Shown piece by piece: positions 1 to 8,333 of a stretch of 64,000 nt of DNA. The notes beneath the pieces are model-generated. The model worked only from the letters and a program-made list of their open reading frames with translations. It made no database searches and was not told the origin of the DNA. Origin of the DNA: Yoonia vestfoldensis (GTDB lineage Bacteria > Pseudomonadota > Alphaproteobacteria > Rhodobacterales > Rhodobacteraceae). Both the position numbers and the translations under genes were made by a program. Position 1 is the stretch's first letter, and the number at the start of each line of letters is the position of its first letter. The DNA lies in NCBI RefSeq assembly GCF_002158905.1, contig NZ_CP021431.1, positions 3,173,501 to 3,237,500 of the forward strand, given 5' to 3'.

Positions 1-34
1 GCGTAGTCAATTCGGCGCAATTTGATTGCTTTTT

Positions 35-322
35 TTACACGCCCCGCAGGGAGGTCAGTTCACGCCATGCACCGGCTTGCCAGATATAAAGATGGCTAAG
101 TTCGCAGGTGGGCTGTTGCAGAATGCGAGGCGCGCGCGGCGGATCAAAACAGTCCAGTGCTTCGGCACGCACTTGCCGGATTTCGCGGGCGGCAAGAATG
201 TCCTCGGGTGTCCAACGCGCCAGAGCGGGCAGCATATGGGAGGGGTATCCGTCGAAGTGAACATACACATGTGCCCATTTGTCAGGCCCTGTCTGGATGG
301 CGATCTGTGCGCGCGTGCTCAT
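35..322 (-). CDS. Small hypothetical protein, phage or plasmid type
   Basis: This 95-residue protein is of unknown function. It begins with a short beta-rich stretch (AQIAIQTGPDKWAHVYVHFD) followed by an acidic, Arg-rich region. There is no signal peptide, membrane segment or catalytic motif that I recognise. It is the most distal of three small genes read on the minus strand with 10-13 base gaps, which suggests one small transcript. The neighbouring phage-terminase-like gene suggests a prophage or integrated element remnant, but that is inference from context only. Confidence 0.5.
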   Translation of the reverse strand: MSTRAQIAIQTGPDKWAHVYVHFDGYPSHMLPALARWTPEDILAAREIRQVRAEALDCFDPPRAPRILQQPTCELSHLYIWQAGAWRELTSLRGV

Positions 323-335
323 GACCAGTCCTCCT

Positions 336-557
336 TCAAATCAGCTGCAGCTCAGCCAGCACGGTGCTGGCGGCGGCCAGCTGGCTAGTCGGCAGTTCGA
401 TCTTGATGTGCGAGAAGATATCCGAGGCTTCAGCCTTGATGCCTGCGTCCCGCAGCGCCGTCTCGACGGCTGCCGCGATGGCGTCGGGGCGGCTGCGGTC
501 GAAGTGGTCGGGTAGCATTGCATAGTCGATGCGGATGGTTGTGGTGGCCATTGTCAT
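336..557 (-). CDS. Small hypothetical protein, 73 aa
   Basis: The protein is short and soluble, with no recognised domain; residues 20-40 look helical and acidic. The chosen ATG has a GGAG-type ribosome site about six bases upstream (in GAGGAGCACACC); a second ATG two codons in is the alternative. It lies 13 bases upstream of the 95-residue gene and 10 bases downstream of the 60-residue gene, so the three are probably co-transcribed. The function is unknown; the cluster resembles accessory genes of phages or plasmids. Confidence 0.5.
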   Translation of the reverse strand: MTMATTTIRIDYAMLPDHFDRSRPDAIAAAVETALRDAGIKAEASDIFSHIKIELPTSQLAAASTVLAELQLI

Positions 558-567
558 GGTGTGCTCC

Positions 568-750
568 TCAAGCCTGCTGTTCGATCAGGGCGAGAATGGC
601 GATCGCCATCCCGCCGAGATACTCGCTGCGACGAAACACGATATCGTCGATCTCGCCTGCGCAGGTGATGGCGGGATCAACAGCCAGGCTCTCGGCCATA
701 TGCGGCAGCAGGCTTTTGGCTTGGGCGTTGTAACGTTCTGCGAGGGTCAT
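568..750 (-). CDS. Small hypothetical protein, 60 aa
   Basis: This is the first gene of a three-gene minus-strand set. The product is mostly helical and starts MTLAERYNAQAKSLLPHMAE; a hydrophobic stretch near the C-terminus (MAIAILALIE) is too short to be a confident membrane span. I recognise no family. It is divergent from the terminase-like gene at 861, and the roughly 110-base intergenic stretch presumably holds both promoters. Confidence 0.45.
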   Translation of the reverse strand: MTLAERYNAQAKSLLPHMAESLAVDPAITCAGEIDDIVFRRSEYLGGMAIAILALIEQQA

Positions 751-860
751 GGGTCTGTCTCCGTTCTGGCGTGTTTGCTTGCACTGAGAATCGCTCTGAC
801 GGGCAGTATAATCAACTCAAATAGATCGGCTTTCCCGTTTATTTACAATATGTTGAGGAC

Positions 861-1115
861 ATGCAAAGCGCCATGGAAGATCTATCTGAACGCGCCTATG
901 CAGAACGGTCCGGTCTGTCGCGTGGAGCCGTTCAGAAGGCCCGCAAGAATGGTCGCCTGGTGCTTTTTGCCGATGGGTCGATTGATGCGGTGGCGTCTGA
1001 TGCACGCCGCGGTGCCATGACGGATCCGGATCAACAAATGCGGTCGCGTGGTGGTGTTGGGGGTAGTGGTTCTGCTGGTGATAGTGCGTTGATTCTGCTG
1101 GTGATAGTGCGTTGA
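861..1115 (+). pseudogene. Truncated terminase-small-subunit-like HTH protein
   Basis: Residues 5-57 (from MEDLSERAYAERSGLSRGAV) look like the N-terminal helix-turn-helix of phage terminase small subunits of the type often labelled elements of external origin. That family is usually 130-200 residues and recognises phage packaging DNA. Here similarity stops at about residue 58, and the rest is a low-complexity Gly/Ser tail encoded partly by a 23-base tandem duplication. It therefore looks like the 5' remnant of a terminase gene fused to unrelated DNA. Start: ATG at 861 with GAGG upstream; an in-frame ATG follows at codon 5. Confidence 0.5.
1070..1115 (+). repeat. Perfect 23-bp tandem duplication
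   Basis: Two identical 23-base units, beginning TTCTGCTGGTG and ending GCGTTGA, run head to tail at 1070-1092 and 1093-1115. They form the 3' end of the truncated terminase-like frame. Such a short exact duplication suggests a recent slippage or joining event at the edge of the phage remnant. Confidence 0.85.
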
Positions 1116-1451
1116 TGTAGGCTGATAAATGCTACGTCAACCACCATCATTTTCCCCCTCGTCAGACATTGTTGGGTTCTGGAGCGAAGGTCGGTTTTAA
1201 GCCCGACTTCCAAGTTGCGGCATCGCAAATAAGGTCCGCTTTCAGAAAACTGAAATTTTGCCCTCGAAGGAAACGTCCCAAAGTTGACGTTCATTGTGAC
1301 TGTCAGAACTACTATATCGCATTCTCCAAAGTGCCCTTAGATTGCTTACGCGTTATTTCGCTGGCACCCACGTCGTTCATATGGATACAGTTTTCACTAG
1401 CACCCGTTGAACCCATCACGGATCTAAAGAGCGAAGCTTTCAGCTACGCTT
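1116..1451. other. Intergenic stretch, no gene recognised
   Basis: This 336-base AT-richer stretch separates the phage-like remnant from the ureohydrolase locus. Short frames exist on both strands but none shows a ribosome site, a family signature or a sensible codon pattern. It lies downstream of the ureohydrolase stop, but I saw no clear stem plus T-run terminator. Confidence 0.5.
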
Positions 1452-2402
1452 CTATGGCACCATAACACATAGAAGCTCGAATATGATGGAGGCCCCAAGA
1501 AATGCTGTGTTTCCGCTTTGATCAAAGGGCGGGGACACTTCGACGAGGTCTGCGCCAATTATGTTCACTTTGTCCAATGCGCGAACAACCTGAAGTGCTT
1601 GGTAGGAGTTTGGTCCCCCAATTTCGGGGGTGCCAGTTCCGGGCGCAAAGCTAGGGTCCACAAAATCTATATCGTAGGAAATATAAGTCTCAGACTCTCC
1701 GACAATATCGCAGGCCTCTTGCATCACGTCGTCCACACCGCGTGCATGAAATTCTTCAATCGGTATGACACGAATTCCGACAGCCTCAGCGAAATCACGG
1801 TCTTCGCTGTCGTAGGTCGTGCCGCGAATACCGATTTGAACGACTTTTTTGGGATCAAGAAGCCCCTCTTCAACCGCGCGGCGAAACGGCGTTCCGTGAG
1901 TGTACCGTGTGCCGCCGAAATAGCTGTCAAAAAGATCTGTGTGGCTGTCGAAATGGATCATCGAAACAGGCGCATCTTTTGCCAAAGCACGCAGCACAGG
2001 CAGGGATGTCAGGTGGTCCCCACCAGCCGTTAGTGGACGAATGCCGGCCGCCTTCACGTTTTCATAAAACGCTGTGACTCGCGCCATTGTCGCCATCAAA
2101 TCCGCCGGGTTGGGCGCAACATCGCCAAGATCTGCACAGTTGGCCAATTCGAACGGACGCACACCAGTGCCTCCATTTTGTGCCCGCATCATTGTCGACA
2201 TATCCCGCAGCTGGCGGGGGCCGTGGCGGGGGCCGGGGCGGTTTGTGGTTCCACCATCCCACGGCACACCGATCAGGCCAATATCGACGTCTTTGATCTT
2301 CGGATCGTCCAGCGCAACATGCGGCAGGCGCATAAACGTCGGGATACCTGCAAAACGCGGAAGATCGAAACCAGACACCGGTTGAAAATATGTATCACTC
2401 AT
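1452..2402 (-). CDS. Ureohydrolase (guanidino-acid or agmatinase-like)
   Basis: This 316-residue protein belongs to the arginase/agmatinase superfamily, which hydrolyses a guanidino group to urea plus an amine at a two-metal centre. The metal-ligand motifs are present in order: GGDH (His130), FDSHTD (Asp152, His154, Asp156) and SYDIDFVDPSFAPGTGTPE (Asp244, Asp246). The N-terminal PRFAGIPTFMRLP block is typical of guanidinobutyrase/guanidinopropionase-type members rather than true arginases. It is the last gene of an operon with a TauABC-type importer and two SDRs, so the substrate is probably an imported guanidino compound. Guanidine hydrolase (GdmH) is an alternative, but the nickel chaperones HypA/HypB that accompany it in cyanobacteria are not seen here. 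Substrate assignment is inference. Confidence 0.85.
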   Translation of the reverse strand: MSDTYFQPVSGFDLPRFAGIPTFMRLPHVALDDPKIKDVDIGLIGVPWDGGTTNRPGPRHGPRQLRDMSTMMRAQNGGTGVRPFELANCADLGDVAPNPADLMATMARVTAFYENVKAAGIRPLTAGGDHLTSLPVLRALAKDAPVSMIHFDSHTDLFDSYFGGTRYTHGTPFRRAVEEGLLDPKKVVQIGIRGTTYDSEDRDFAEAVGIRVIPIEEFHARGVDDVMQEACDIVGESETYISYDIDFVDPSFAPGTGTPEIGGPNSYQALQVVRALDKVNIIGADLVEVSPPFDQSGNTAFLGASIIFELLCVMVP

Positions 2403-2414
2403 TGCTATTCTCCA

Positions 2415-3146
2415 TTAGCGCATCACGCTGCCGCCGTTTACGCCAAAACATTGGCCGGTGATGAATGTACTGTCGGGGCCCGCGAGATAACGAACCATCG
2501 ACGCGATTTCTTTTGGGTCGCCAAAACGCGCCAAAGGAGTAGCGAGGTCTTTTGCAAGCGCCTCTGCGCTCATGGATTCAGGTTTTGTCATGTCTGTGGC
2601 GATTGATCCGGGCGCGACGGCGTTGACCAAGATGTCCGGCGCGAATTCATGGGCCATGCTGCGCGTCATGCTGATGATGGCACCCTTTGATGCGCAATAG
2701 GCGATCATGTTTTCACGTCCCAGAACGCCCAAATCACTGGCAATGCAAATGATCCGCCCCGTCGTGGTGCGCCGCACAAAGGCCCGTGACGCAAGAAACG
2801 CACCCCTCAGATTAACGGCGATGACGCGATCAAAATCTCGCACTTCAGTTTGCGAAAGTGGGGCTTCTTTCAGGATGCCCGCGTTGTTCACAAGGATCGT
2901 TGCCACGCCCAATGCCTGTTGCGTTGAGGTAAAGAAACTGTCGATTTCGCCCTCATTGGAGACATCACAGACAAAGGCAAACCCTTCGCTGAGGGAATTG
3001 ATAGCGACCAAGGTTTCTGCCGCCTCGGGGTCATCGGCATGACAAAAGGCAACCTTCGCTCCCTGCTGCGCCAATGCAATACAAATCGCCCGCCCAATGC
3101 CGCGTGATCCCCCTGTGACGATCGCGGTCTGGCCTGAAAGGGTCAC
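2415..3146 (-). CDS. SDR family oxidoreductase (FabG-like)
   Basis: This is a classical short-chain dehydrogenase of 243 residues, a cytosolic NAD(P)-dependent alcohol/ketone oxidoreductase. The cofactor motif TGGSRGIG is near residue 11, NNAG is near 87, and the catalytic Tyr-x3-Lys is in the AYCASKG block. It starts with GTG, and GTGA overlaps the stop of the upstream SDR by four bases, indicating translational coupling. It lies 12 bases upstream of the ureohydrolase. Its natural substrate is unknown; it probably oxidises or reduces the carbon skeleton of the compound handled by this operon. Confidence 0.85.
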   Translation of the reverse strand: MTLSGQTAIVTGGSRGIGRAICIALAQQGAKVAFCHADDPEAAETLVAINSLSEGFAFVCDVSNEGEIDSFFTSTQQALGVATILVNNAGILKEAPLSQTEVRDFDRVIAVNLRGAFLASRAFVRRTTTGRIICIASDLGVLGRENMIAYCASKGAIISMTRSMAHEFAPDILVNAVAPGSIATDMTKPESMSAEALAKDLATPLARFGDPKEIASMVRYLAGPDSTFITGQCFGVNGGSVMR

Positions 3147-3910
3147 GACATCACCTCACCACGATCGACGTTAATGGCCTGTCCTGTGATGTTGTGGCCG
3201 CCATCGCTGGCAAGGAACAGATAGGTGTCGGCCATGTCTTCGGGGGTCATCAAGCCATGAATGGCCTGTGCAGACATGACGTCAGCGAGCAATCCGTCTT
3301 CGGTGGTTCCGCTGGTTGTCGCCAGTTCACTCAAAGAAGCCATGGCAGGGCCCGTTTTTACCCAGCCCGGGCAAATAGCATTTACGCGGATGCCGCGCGG
3401 CCCAAGCTCTTGCGCCCAGGTGCGCATCAGGCCGACATTGGCGTGTTTTGAAGCGACGTAAGCAGAAAACCCCCCCACGGCCGTTTTCGCCCAAATCGAC
3501 GCGGTGATGATAATGCGCCCGCCGTCTGGGATACGGTTGATCAACGTGTCGGTAACGTTGCGTGTTCCGTTCACGTTGATGGCCATCACACGTTCAAACG
3601 TCGCATCGCCGTTGGGGTTTGTTCCACTGAGCGGTGTAGGTTTTTCGAGGCCTGCGTTGTTAACCAGAATGTCAACGCGTTCAATATTGGCAAGCGCGGC
3701 TGTTACTGCGCTCGCATCAGAGATATCGCATTTGATCGCTTTCGCCCTACCATGCATCGCGGCGGCGGCGGCGTGTATGCCATCGGTATCGGAGAGGATT
3801 GTCAGATCGGCACCCGCCCGTGCGAACGCGGCGGCCACACCTTGGCCAATGCCGCTGCTGGCACCGGTGACAAGAACAGATTTGCCCCTAAAATCAAATG
3901 AAATAGACAC
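3143..3910 (-). CDS. SDR family oxidoreductase
   Basis: This 255-residue short-chain dehydrogenase has the TGASSGIG nucleotide motif, NNAG, and an active-site block with a Ser in the ITAS region and YVASK. The start is GTG, with GGAGGGG four bases upstream as a good ribosome site. It sits between the ABC ATPase gene (11-base gap) and a second SDR (4-base overlap). Two different SDRs in tandem may perform successive oxidations or act on stereoisomers; this is inferred from the arrangement. Confidence 0.85.
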   Translation of the reverse strand: MSISFDFRGKSVLVTGASSGIGQGVAAAFARAGADLTILSDTDGIHAAAAAMHGRAKAIKCDISDASAVTAALANIERVDILVNNAGLEKPTPLSGTNPNGDATFERVMAINVNGTRNVTDTLINRIPDGGRIIITASIWAKTAVGGFSAYVASKHANVGLMRTWAQELGPRGIRVNAICPGWVKTGPAMASLSELATTSGTTEDGLLADVMSAQAIHGLMTPEDMADTYLFLASDGGHNITGQAINVDRGEVMS

Positions 3911-3921
3911 GTCTGCCCCTC

Positions 3922-4713
3922 CTAAGTCCGGCGATGACCTTCTTCGCGCATCAAGCGCATCAGTTTTTCCTCAAGCTCTGAATAGCCATCCATCCGGATG
4001 ATATGTTCCTTATCGCCGATCCTTTTACCACCTTTGAACGCGGGAATAATTTCTTCTTTCAGGCGGCCCGGATGGCTGGACAGAAAGATGATTTTATCAG
4101 CAAGGAAAATAGCCTCTTCCAGATCATGGGTTACGATCACCATTGTCGTGTCTGTCTTTTCGGCTACGTCAATCATCAATTCTTGCATCAACCAACGGGT
4201 TTCTGCGTCCAGCGCGCCAAAGGGTTCATCCATAAGCAACACCTCTGGATCATTGGCCAGCGTGCGCGCAATCGCAACCCGTTGGCGCATGCCGCCAGAC
4301 AGTTGCGACGGATAAGCTTCAGCAAATTTAATGAGCCCAACAAGGCCAAGAAAATGATCGGCACGTTCGCGACGCTTTGCCGCATCTACACCGTTCACCT
4401 TCATGCCGAATTCGACGTTCTTGCGTACGGACAGCCAATCAAATGATGTGTAGGCCTGAAACACCATGCCGCGATCCTGGCCCGGTCCAGTAACTGTTTT
4501 GCCACCAATGACGACCGCACCACTTGTCGGGGTTTCCAGACCTGCCATCATCCTCAGAACCGTCGACTTACCACAGCCTGACGGGCCAAGCAGGACACAG
4601 ATAGAATTTTGGTCGACGCCAAAAGAAACACTGTCAACGGCCTGCAATGTTTTGCCGCCACCAAGTACAAATGTCTTGGAAAGATCGCGAACTTCAAGTT
4701 GGGTGCCAGACAT
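3922..4713 (-). CDS. ABC importer ATPase, TauB/SsuB/NrtD type
   Basis: This 263-residue ATPase subunit belongs to the nitrate/sulfonate/taurine-type importer family. Walker A is GPSGCGKST, the signature is LSGGMRQR, Walker B is VLLMDEPFGALD, and an H-loop histidine follows in IVTHDLEEA. It couples ATP hydrolysis at the inner membrane to the permease encoded immediately upstream (overlap of one base). The operon order is binding protein, permease, ATPase, SDR, SDR, ureohydrolase. The substrate is not fixed by the family, which also carries pyrimidine precursors, guanidine-like cations and aromatic acids. Confidence 0.88.
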   Translation of the reverse strand: MSGTQLEVRDLSKTFVLGGGKTLQAVDSVSFGVDQNSICVLLGPSGCGKSTVLRMMAGLETPTSGAVVIGGKTVTGPGQDRGMVFQAYTSFDWLSVRKNVEFGMKVNGVDAAKRRERADHFLGLVGLIKFAEAYPSQLSGGMRQRVAIARTLANDPEVLLMDEPFGALDAETRWLMQELMIDVAEKTDTTMVIVTHDLEEAIFLADKIIFLSSHPGRLKEEIIPAFKGGKRIGDKEHIIRMDGYSELEEKLMRLMREEGHRRT

Positions 4714-5534
4714 CAGTTCTTAACCTCGAGATAGGGGAACAAACGACGATGAAGCATTCTGAACATCACGTCCGTCAGCAGGCCAAGAATGCCGATCACG
4801 ACGATACCCGCCAGTATTTCATCGGTTTTCAAGAAGCGCCGTGCGCGCATCATCATTGCCCCAATCCCCGTTGTTGATGCTACAATTTCTGCGATGACGA
4901 GATAAGTCCAGCCCATCGCCAACATCTGCCGCATGGCTGTTACGATATCGGGAAGTGCCGCGGGGAAGACGACCTTTAGGACCACGACATAGCGATTAGC
5001 GCCCAACGTTAGCGCCGTTTCGATCAGCTCTTTGCGAACATTTTTAGTATGATCCATCACCAAAGTGATCAGAAAGAAGATGACGCCGATCACCAATAGC
5101 GCGAGTTTTGGTGCTTCTCCGGTACCGAACCACATCAACAAAATAGGAATAAATGACGGCGCAGGCAAATAACGCCATGCCGATACAAACGGGGCAAAAA
5201 TCGCTTCAATCGACGCAAATGTTCCCATGGCAACTCCGAGTGGGATAGCAACTGCGCAGGCTATCGCAAACGAAATAAACACACGCCAGATGGAGATCAA
5301 GACGTCGCTAGTAAACCCCCGATTTATGAACAAATCATAGGTAGCGGCCAAAACCCTTTGCGGGGACGGCACCAAGAGGTCATTCACCCAGCCGGAACTT
5401 GTGGCCAAAACCCAGACACCGAAGAAAACGGCCCAAATGCCGATTGCGGATATCGTGCTTTGCAAATGTCCAACGGAGCCCCGGACCGCAAAGAAGTCCG
5501 GTTTGGGTTTGTTGTTTGTCATTCGCTGTCTCAT
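4713..5534 (-). CDS. ABC importer permease, TauC/SsuC type
   Basis: This integral membrane permease of about 270 residues has roughly six hydrophobic segments and the binding-protein-dependent transport EAA-type loop around the GANRYVVVLKVVFPAALPD region, which contacts the ATPase. It pairs with the ATPase downstream and the periplasmic binding protein upstream. ATG at 5534 and an in-frame ATG at 5522 are both possible; neither has a strong ribosome site, so the exact start is uncertain. Confidence 0.87.
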   Translation of the reverse strand: MRQRMTNNKPKPDFFAVRGSVGHLQSTISAIGIWAVFFGVWVLATSSGWVNDLLVPSPQRVLAATYDLFINRGFTSDVLISIWRVFISFAIACAVAIPLGVAMGTFASIEAIFAPFVSAWRYLPAPSFIPILLMWFGTGEAPKLALLVIGVIFFLITLVMDHTKNVRKELIETALTLGANRYVVVLKVVFPAALPDIVTAMRQMLAMGWTYLVIAEIVASTTGIGAMMMRARRFLKTDEILAGIVVIGILGLLTDVMFRMLHRRLFPYLEVKN

Positions 5535-5584
5535 ATATCAAAAGCCCTGCGCGAAACATCGGTACGCGCAGGGACTTGGTTAAA

Positions 5585-6643
5585 TCAGTTTGGTTGAAGG
5601 TCTTGGCGGTAGCCTGCCGCAACAAGATCACCCATCAAACTACAATCAACACCAGCGGCGGCATCAATCGTGTTTTCCATCAGCCCCAACCTGATCCACC
5701 ATTCGTTGATAGTCGCGATTGTTCCGGTCATAGCACCATTTTCAATGCCAAACGGCGGCTCACCTTCCAGCACGCCACACATCCGTGCGGACTCATCAAA
5801 GTCGAGCATGTAGATGCCGCCATCAAGGCTTTTGCCGTCCGTCCCAATTACATAACCGATGTCTTCTTCAGGCCATTGCAAAAACGCAGCCATTGCCTTG
5901 TTCGCCGCTTCGACGTTTTGGTTCCAATAAGTCAGACCATCCCAACGCGCCTTTAGCACAGCAACCGCAGCTTCGCGGTTTTCAGCAATAAAGTTCTTGT
6001 TCATATACATCGCGTCCATGTAAATGCCCGACTTCAGAAGCTCGGCATCACCGGTATTGATCACGCTGCGGGCACCAGGGTTTGCCTCAAGAACCTGAGA
6101 AATCCATGGCTCGTACATGTAGCCCGCCGCAAGATCGCCCGACAGCATCGGGCCAACGGCCTCGTCTGCATTCAGGTTAATCCATTCGACAGTGTCGAGA
6201 TCAACACCTTCACGGTCCAACCACATCCCCATCAGAAGATGCCCAATATAGGCTTGGGGTGCGGATACCTTTGATCCGGCGAGCGTCTCGACTTCAACCT
6301 CGGGGGCCAAAATGATATGATCAACTCCATAAGACGGGTTCAAAAAGGCTACGTTTACAACATCAAAGCCCTGGTCAACGATGATCGGTGTGTAATCAGC
6401 AGTGCAACCATAGACGTCAATTTGCCCAGCCGCCAAGGCTGAGTGACCGCCAAGAGGGTCTTCAAAAATTGTAATATCCAGATCGTGCTCAGGCAGAAAA
6501 CCTTGCTGACGCGCCAGTTCAAGCATCGCGTATCCCGGCCATGAAACACAGATCCCCACTTTGATTTCATCAGCGGCAGCAGTGCCCGCACTGATGCCTG
6601 CAGACAGCAGGGCCGCCGCGCCGAGTGCATTGAAAATTCGCAT
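5585..6643 (-). CDS. Periplasmic binding protein, NMT1/TauA-like
   Basis: This 352-residue protein has a Sec signal peptide (about residues 1-24, ending ISAGTAAA) followed by an NMT1/TauA-like two-lobe binding domain beginning DEIKVGICVSWPGYA. It is the first gene of the six-gene operon and supplies substrate specificity to the importer. The region upstream, shared with the divergent TetR gene, contains TTTAG/CTAAA half-sites that could be the TetR operator. The ligand is unknown; with the distal ureohydrolase, a guanidino or ureido compound is the best guess. Confidence 0.85.
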   Translation of the reverse strand: MRIFNALGAAALLSAGISAGTAAADEIKVGICVSWPGYAMLELARQQGFLPEHDLDITIFEDPLGGHSALAAGQIDVYGCTADYTPIIVDQGFDVVNVAFLNPSYGVDHIILAPEVEVETLAGSKVSAPQAYIGHLLMGMWLDREGVDLDTVEWINLNADEAVGPMLSGDLAAGYMYEPWISQVLEANPGARSVINTGDAELLKSGIYMDAMYMNKNFIAENREAAVAVLKARWDGLTYWNQNVEAANKAMAAFLQWPEEDIGYVIGTDGKSLDGGIYMLDFDESARMCGVLEGEPPFGIENGAMTGTIATINEWWIRLGLMENTIDAAAGVDCSLMGDLVAAGYRQDLQPN

Positions 6644-6711
6644 GAGATGTCCTTTCCTGGTTGAAGTTACATTAAACCCTTATCCAGCAAAATCCTTTAT
6701 GCAACAAAATA

Positions 6712-6733
6712 TTTAGCTTACTAAAGTTTTTAG
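6712..6733. promoter_or_regulatory. Candidate TetR operator, three TTTAG/CTAAA half-sites
   Basis: The intergenic region between the binding-protein gene and the divergent TetR gene holds TTTAG (6712-6716), CTAAA (6721-6725) and TTTAG (6729-6733), giving two overlapping inverted repeats with 4- and 3-base spacers. Position and symmetry suit a TetR-family dimer site controlling both directions. No binding evidence is available. Confidence 0.4.
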
Positions 6734-6792
6734 TTTGATTTTCCACAAGATTGCCTCTTATAGTTGCAGTATGTGAACGCGAGGAGGCTGCT

Positions 6793-7416
6793 GTGACTGG
6801 ACTGAGAGAACGGCAAAAAGAAGATCGTCAGGCCAGAATTGCTCAGGTGGCAAAGTCCCTGTTCCTAAAGCATGGATTCGAAAAGACGACAATTGAAGAC
6901 ATTGCACAGGCGGCAGGCATGTCAGGTGTCACTGTCCATAACTACTATGGGACAAAATCGGGCATCCTATTGGCGCTTGTCGCCGAAAATGATCGCACAT
7001 TGGTCACCCGATTAAATAAAGAACTGGCAAACTGTCCGCAAACTGTCACAGAAGTTATGCTGTCATTCTCAAAAACGATTATGGAACACGCAGTCGCCAA
7101 TCTTCGGAAGGTGATTTGGCGGCAGGTGATCGCAACGGTAACAGCCAACGCTGACGATTCCGTCAGCAAACCGTATTTCGATCTGGACCAAGAGCTCGCG
7201 CAGGTTCTTGTGCAAAAGATGGAGCGGATGAAAGCAGCGGGGGCGTTGCCGCCGTCTGTGGTGCCCGAACATTTGGGTAAGGCGCTGTTCCACCTTCAGA
7301 ACGCGCGGTTCATCCAATTTGTATGCTCGGAAAATTTACAAATAGAGGACGTTTTGCGCCGCATCCGCAATGATCTAGACGCGCTGTTTGCGGTTCAAGC
7401 GACGGTTACTGCATAG
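6793..7416 (+). CDS. TetR/AcrR family regulator
   Basis: This TetR-type repressor has an N-terminal helix-turn-helix (residues about 14-60: IAQVAKSLFLKHGF, then IEDIAQAAGMSGVTVHNYY) and a helical ligand domain. I chose GTG at 6793 because GAGGAGG lies five bases upstream; an upstream ATG at 6751 would add 14 residues without a ribosome site. It is divergent from the transporter/ureohydrolase operon and first in a row with the deacetylase-fold and EamA genes, so it probably controls both. Confidence 0.85.
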   Translation: MTGLRERQKEDRQARIAQVAKSLFLKHGFEKTTIEDIAQAAGMSGVTVHNYYGTKSGILLALVAENDRTLVTRLNKELANCPQTVTEVMLSFSKTIMEHAVANLRKVIWRQVIATVTANADDSVSKPYFDLDQELAQVLVQKMERMKAAGALPPSVVPEHLGKALFHLQNARFIQFVCSENLQIEDVLRRIRNDLDALFAVQATVTA

Positions 7417-7448
7417 CAAGCGCGTACAGATTTTCAGAAAGGAAAACA

Positions 7449-8333
7449 ATGTTTCTTCATCCTATGTCATGGCCCAATGGCAAGAAGTGCGCAGCATCGG
7501 TCACGTTTGATATTGATGCCGACTCTCTTGTGCGGGTCGGGCGGCCTAAAGATGCAGACCTGCGCCTTCAACCCATTTCGATGGGGCGCTATGGCCCGAC
7601 TGTTGCAGTGCCGCGCATTCTGGAAACCTACCGCCGGCTTGAACTTACGCAGACATTTTTCATGCCTGGATGGGTGATGGAGGAATACCCCGACACTGTT
7701 GAGGCGATCCTGAAAGACGGCCATGAGATTGGCCACCATTCTTGGGCCCACGAAGATCCTATGGAACATTCGGACGAAGTAGAGGCCGAGCTTTTCGAGC
7801 GTGCACTGGACACTCACATCAAAATGACAGGGCACAAACCGCGCGGCTACCGCGCGCCTGTGTACAGCATCACCCCCGCTATCGTGAACCGATTGATCGA
7901 GCATGATTTCCTATATGATAGCTCTATGATGGCGGATGACCTTCCCTACGAGGTTGTCACCAACTCAGGTTCACTCATTGAGATCCCGCCGCACTGGGGA
8001 ACCGACGATTGGCCGCCCTTCGCACACATGGGTGAGCTGGATTACATCATGCCTGTGCGTGGTCCATCCGATGGCATCAAAGCCTTTATAGAGGAATTTG
8101 ACGCTATGTATGAGGCTGGAGGGTTCTGGATGCCCGTACTCCACCCCTTCCTGACTGGGCGCCTTGCCCGCTGGCGAGAACTGGAACGGCATATTGAACG
8201 GATCGTCGAACAAGGCGATGTCTGGCTGACATCGATGGAGAATATAGCCGAGCATGCGAAATCGACAGGCAGTCGCCTGCGCCAGGAAAACTTGGATACT
8301 GGGTCCACACCGGCCACACCACTAACCCCATGA
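7449..8333 (+). CDS. NodB-type polysaccharide deacetylase-family hydrolase
   Basis: The 294-residue product has a NodB homology (deacetylase) fold. Metal-site motifs are SVTFDID near residue 20 and HEIGHHSWAHE near residue 98, which supply the Asp and the His-x3-His pair; GYRAPVYS is the third conserved block. Cytosolic members close to PuuE/allantoinase hydrolyse cyclic or linear amides rather than polysaccharides. There is no signal peptide, so an intracellular amide-hydrolase role is more likely than cell-wall work. It is followed by a 4-base overlap with the EamA exporter gene and preceded by TetR, so it is probably part of the same catabolic locus. Confidence 0.8.
   Translation: MFLHPMSWPNGKKCAASVTFDIDADSLVRVGRPKDADLRLQPISMGRYGPTVAVPRILETYRRLELTQTFFMPGWVMEEYPDTVEAILKDGHEIGHHSWAHEDPMEHSDEVEAELFERALDTHIKMTGHKPRGYRAPVYSITPAIVNRLIEHDFLYDSSMMADDLPYEVVTNSGSLIEIPPHWGTDDWPPFAHMGELDYIMPVRGPSDGIKAFIEEFDAMYEAGGFWMPVLHPFLTGRLARWRELERHIERIVEQGDVWLTSMENIAEHAKSTGSRLRQENLDTGSTPATPLTP

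Noticed and set aside
1031..1294. 87-codon minus-strand ORF
   Set aside because: It has no ribosome site, no family similarity, and overlaps the terminase-like remnant and its tandem repeat.
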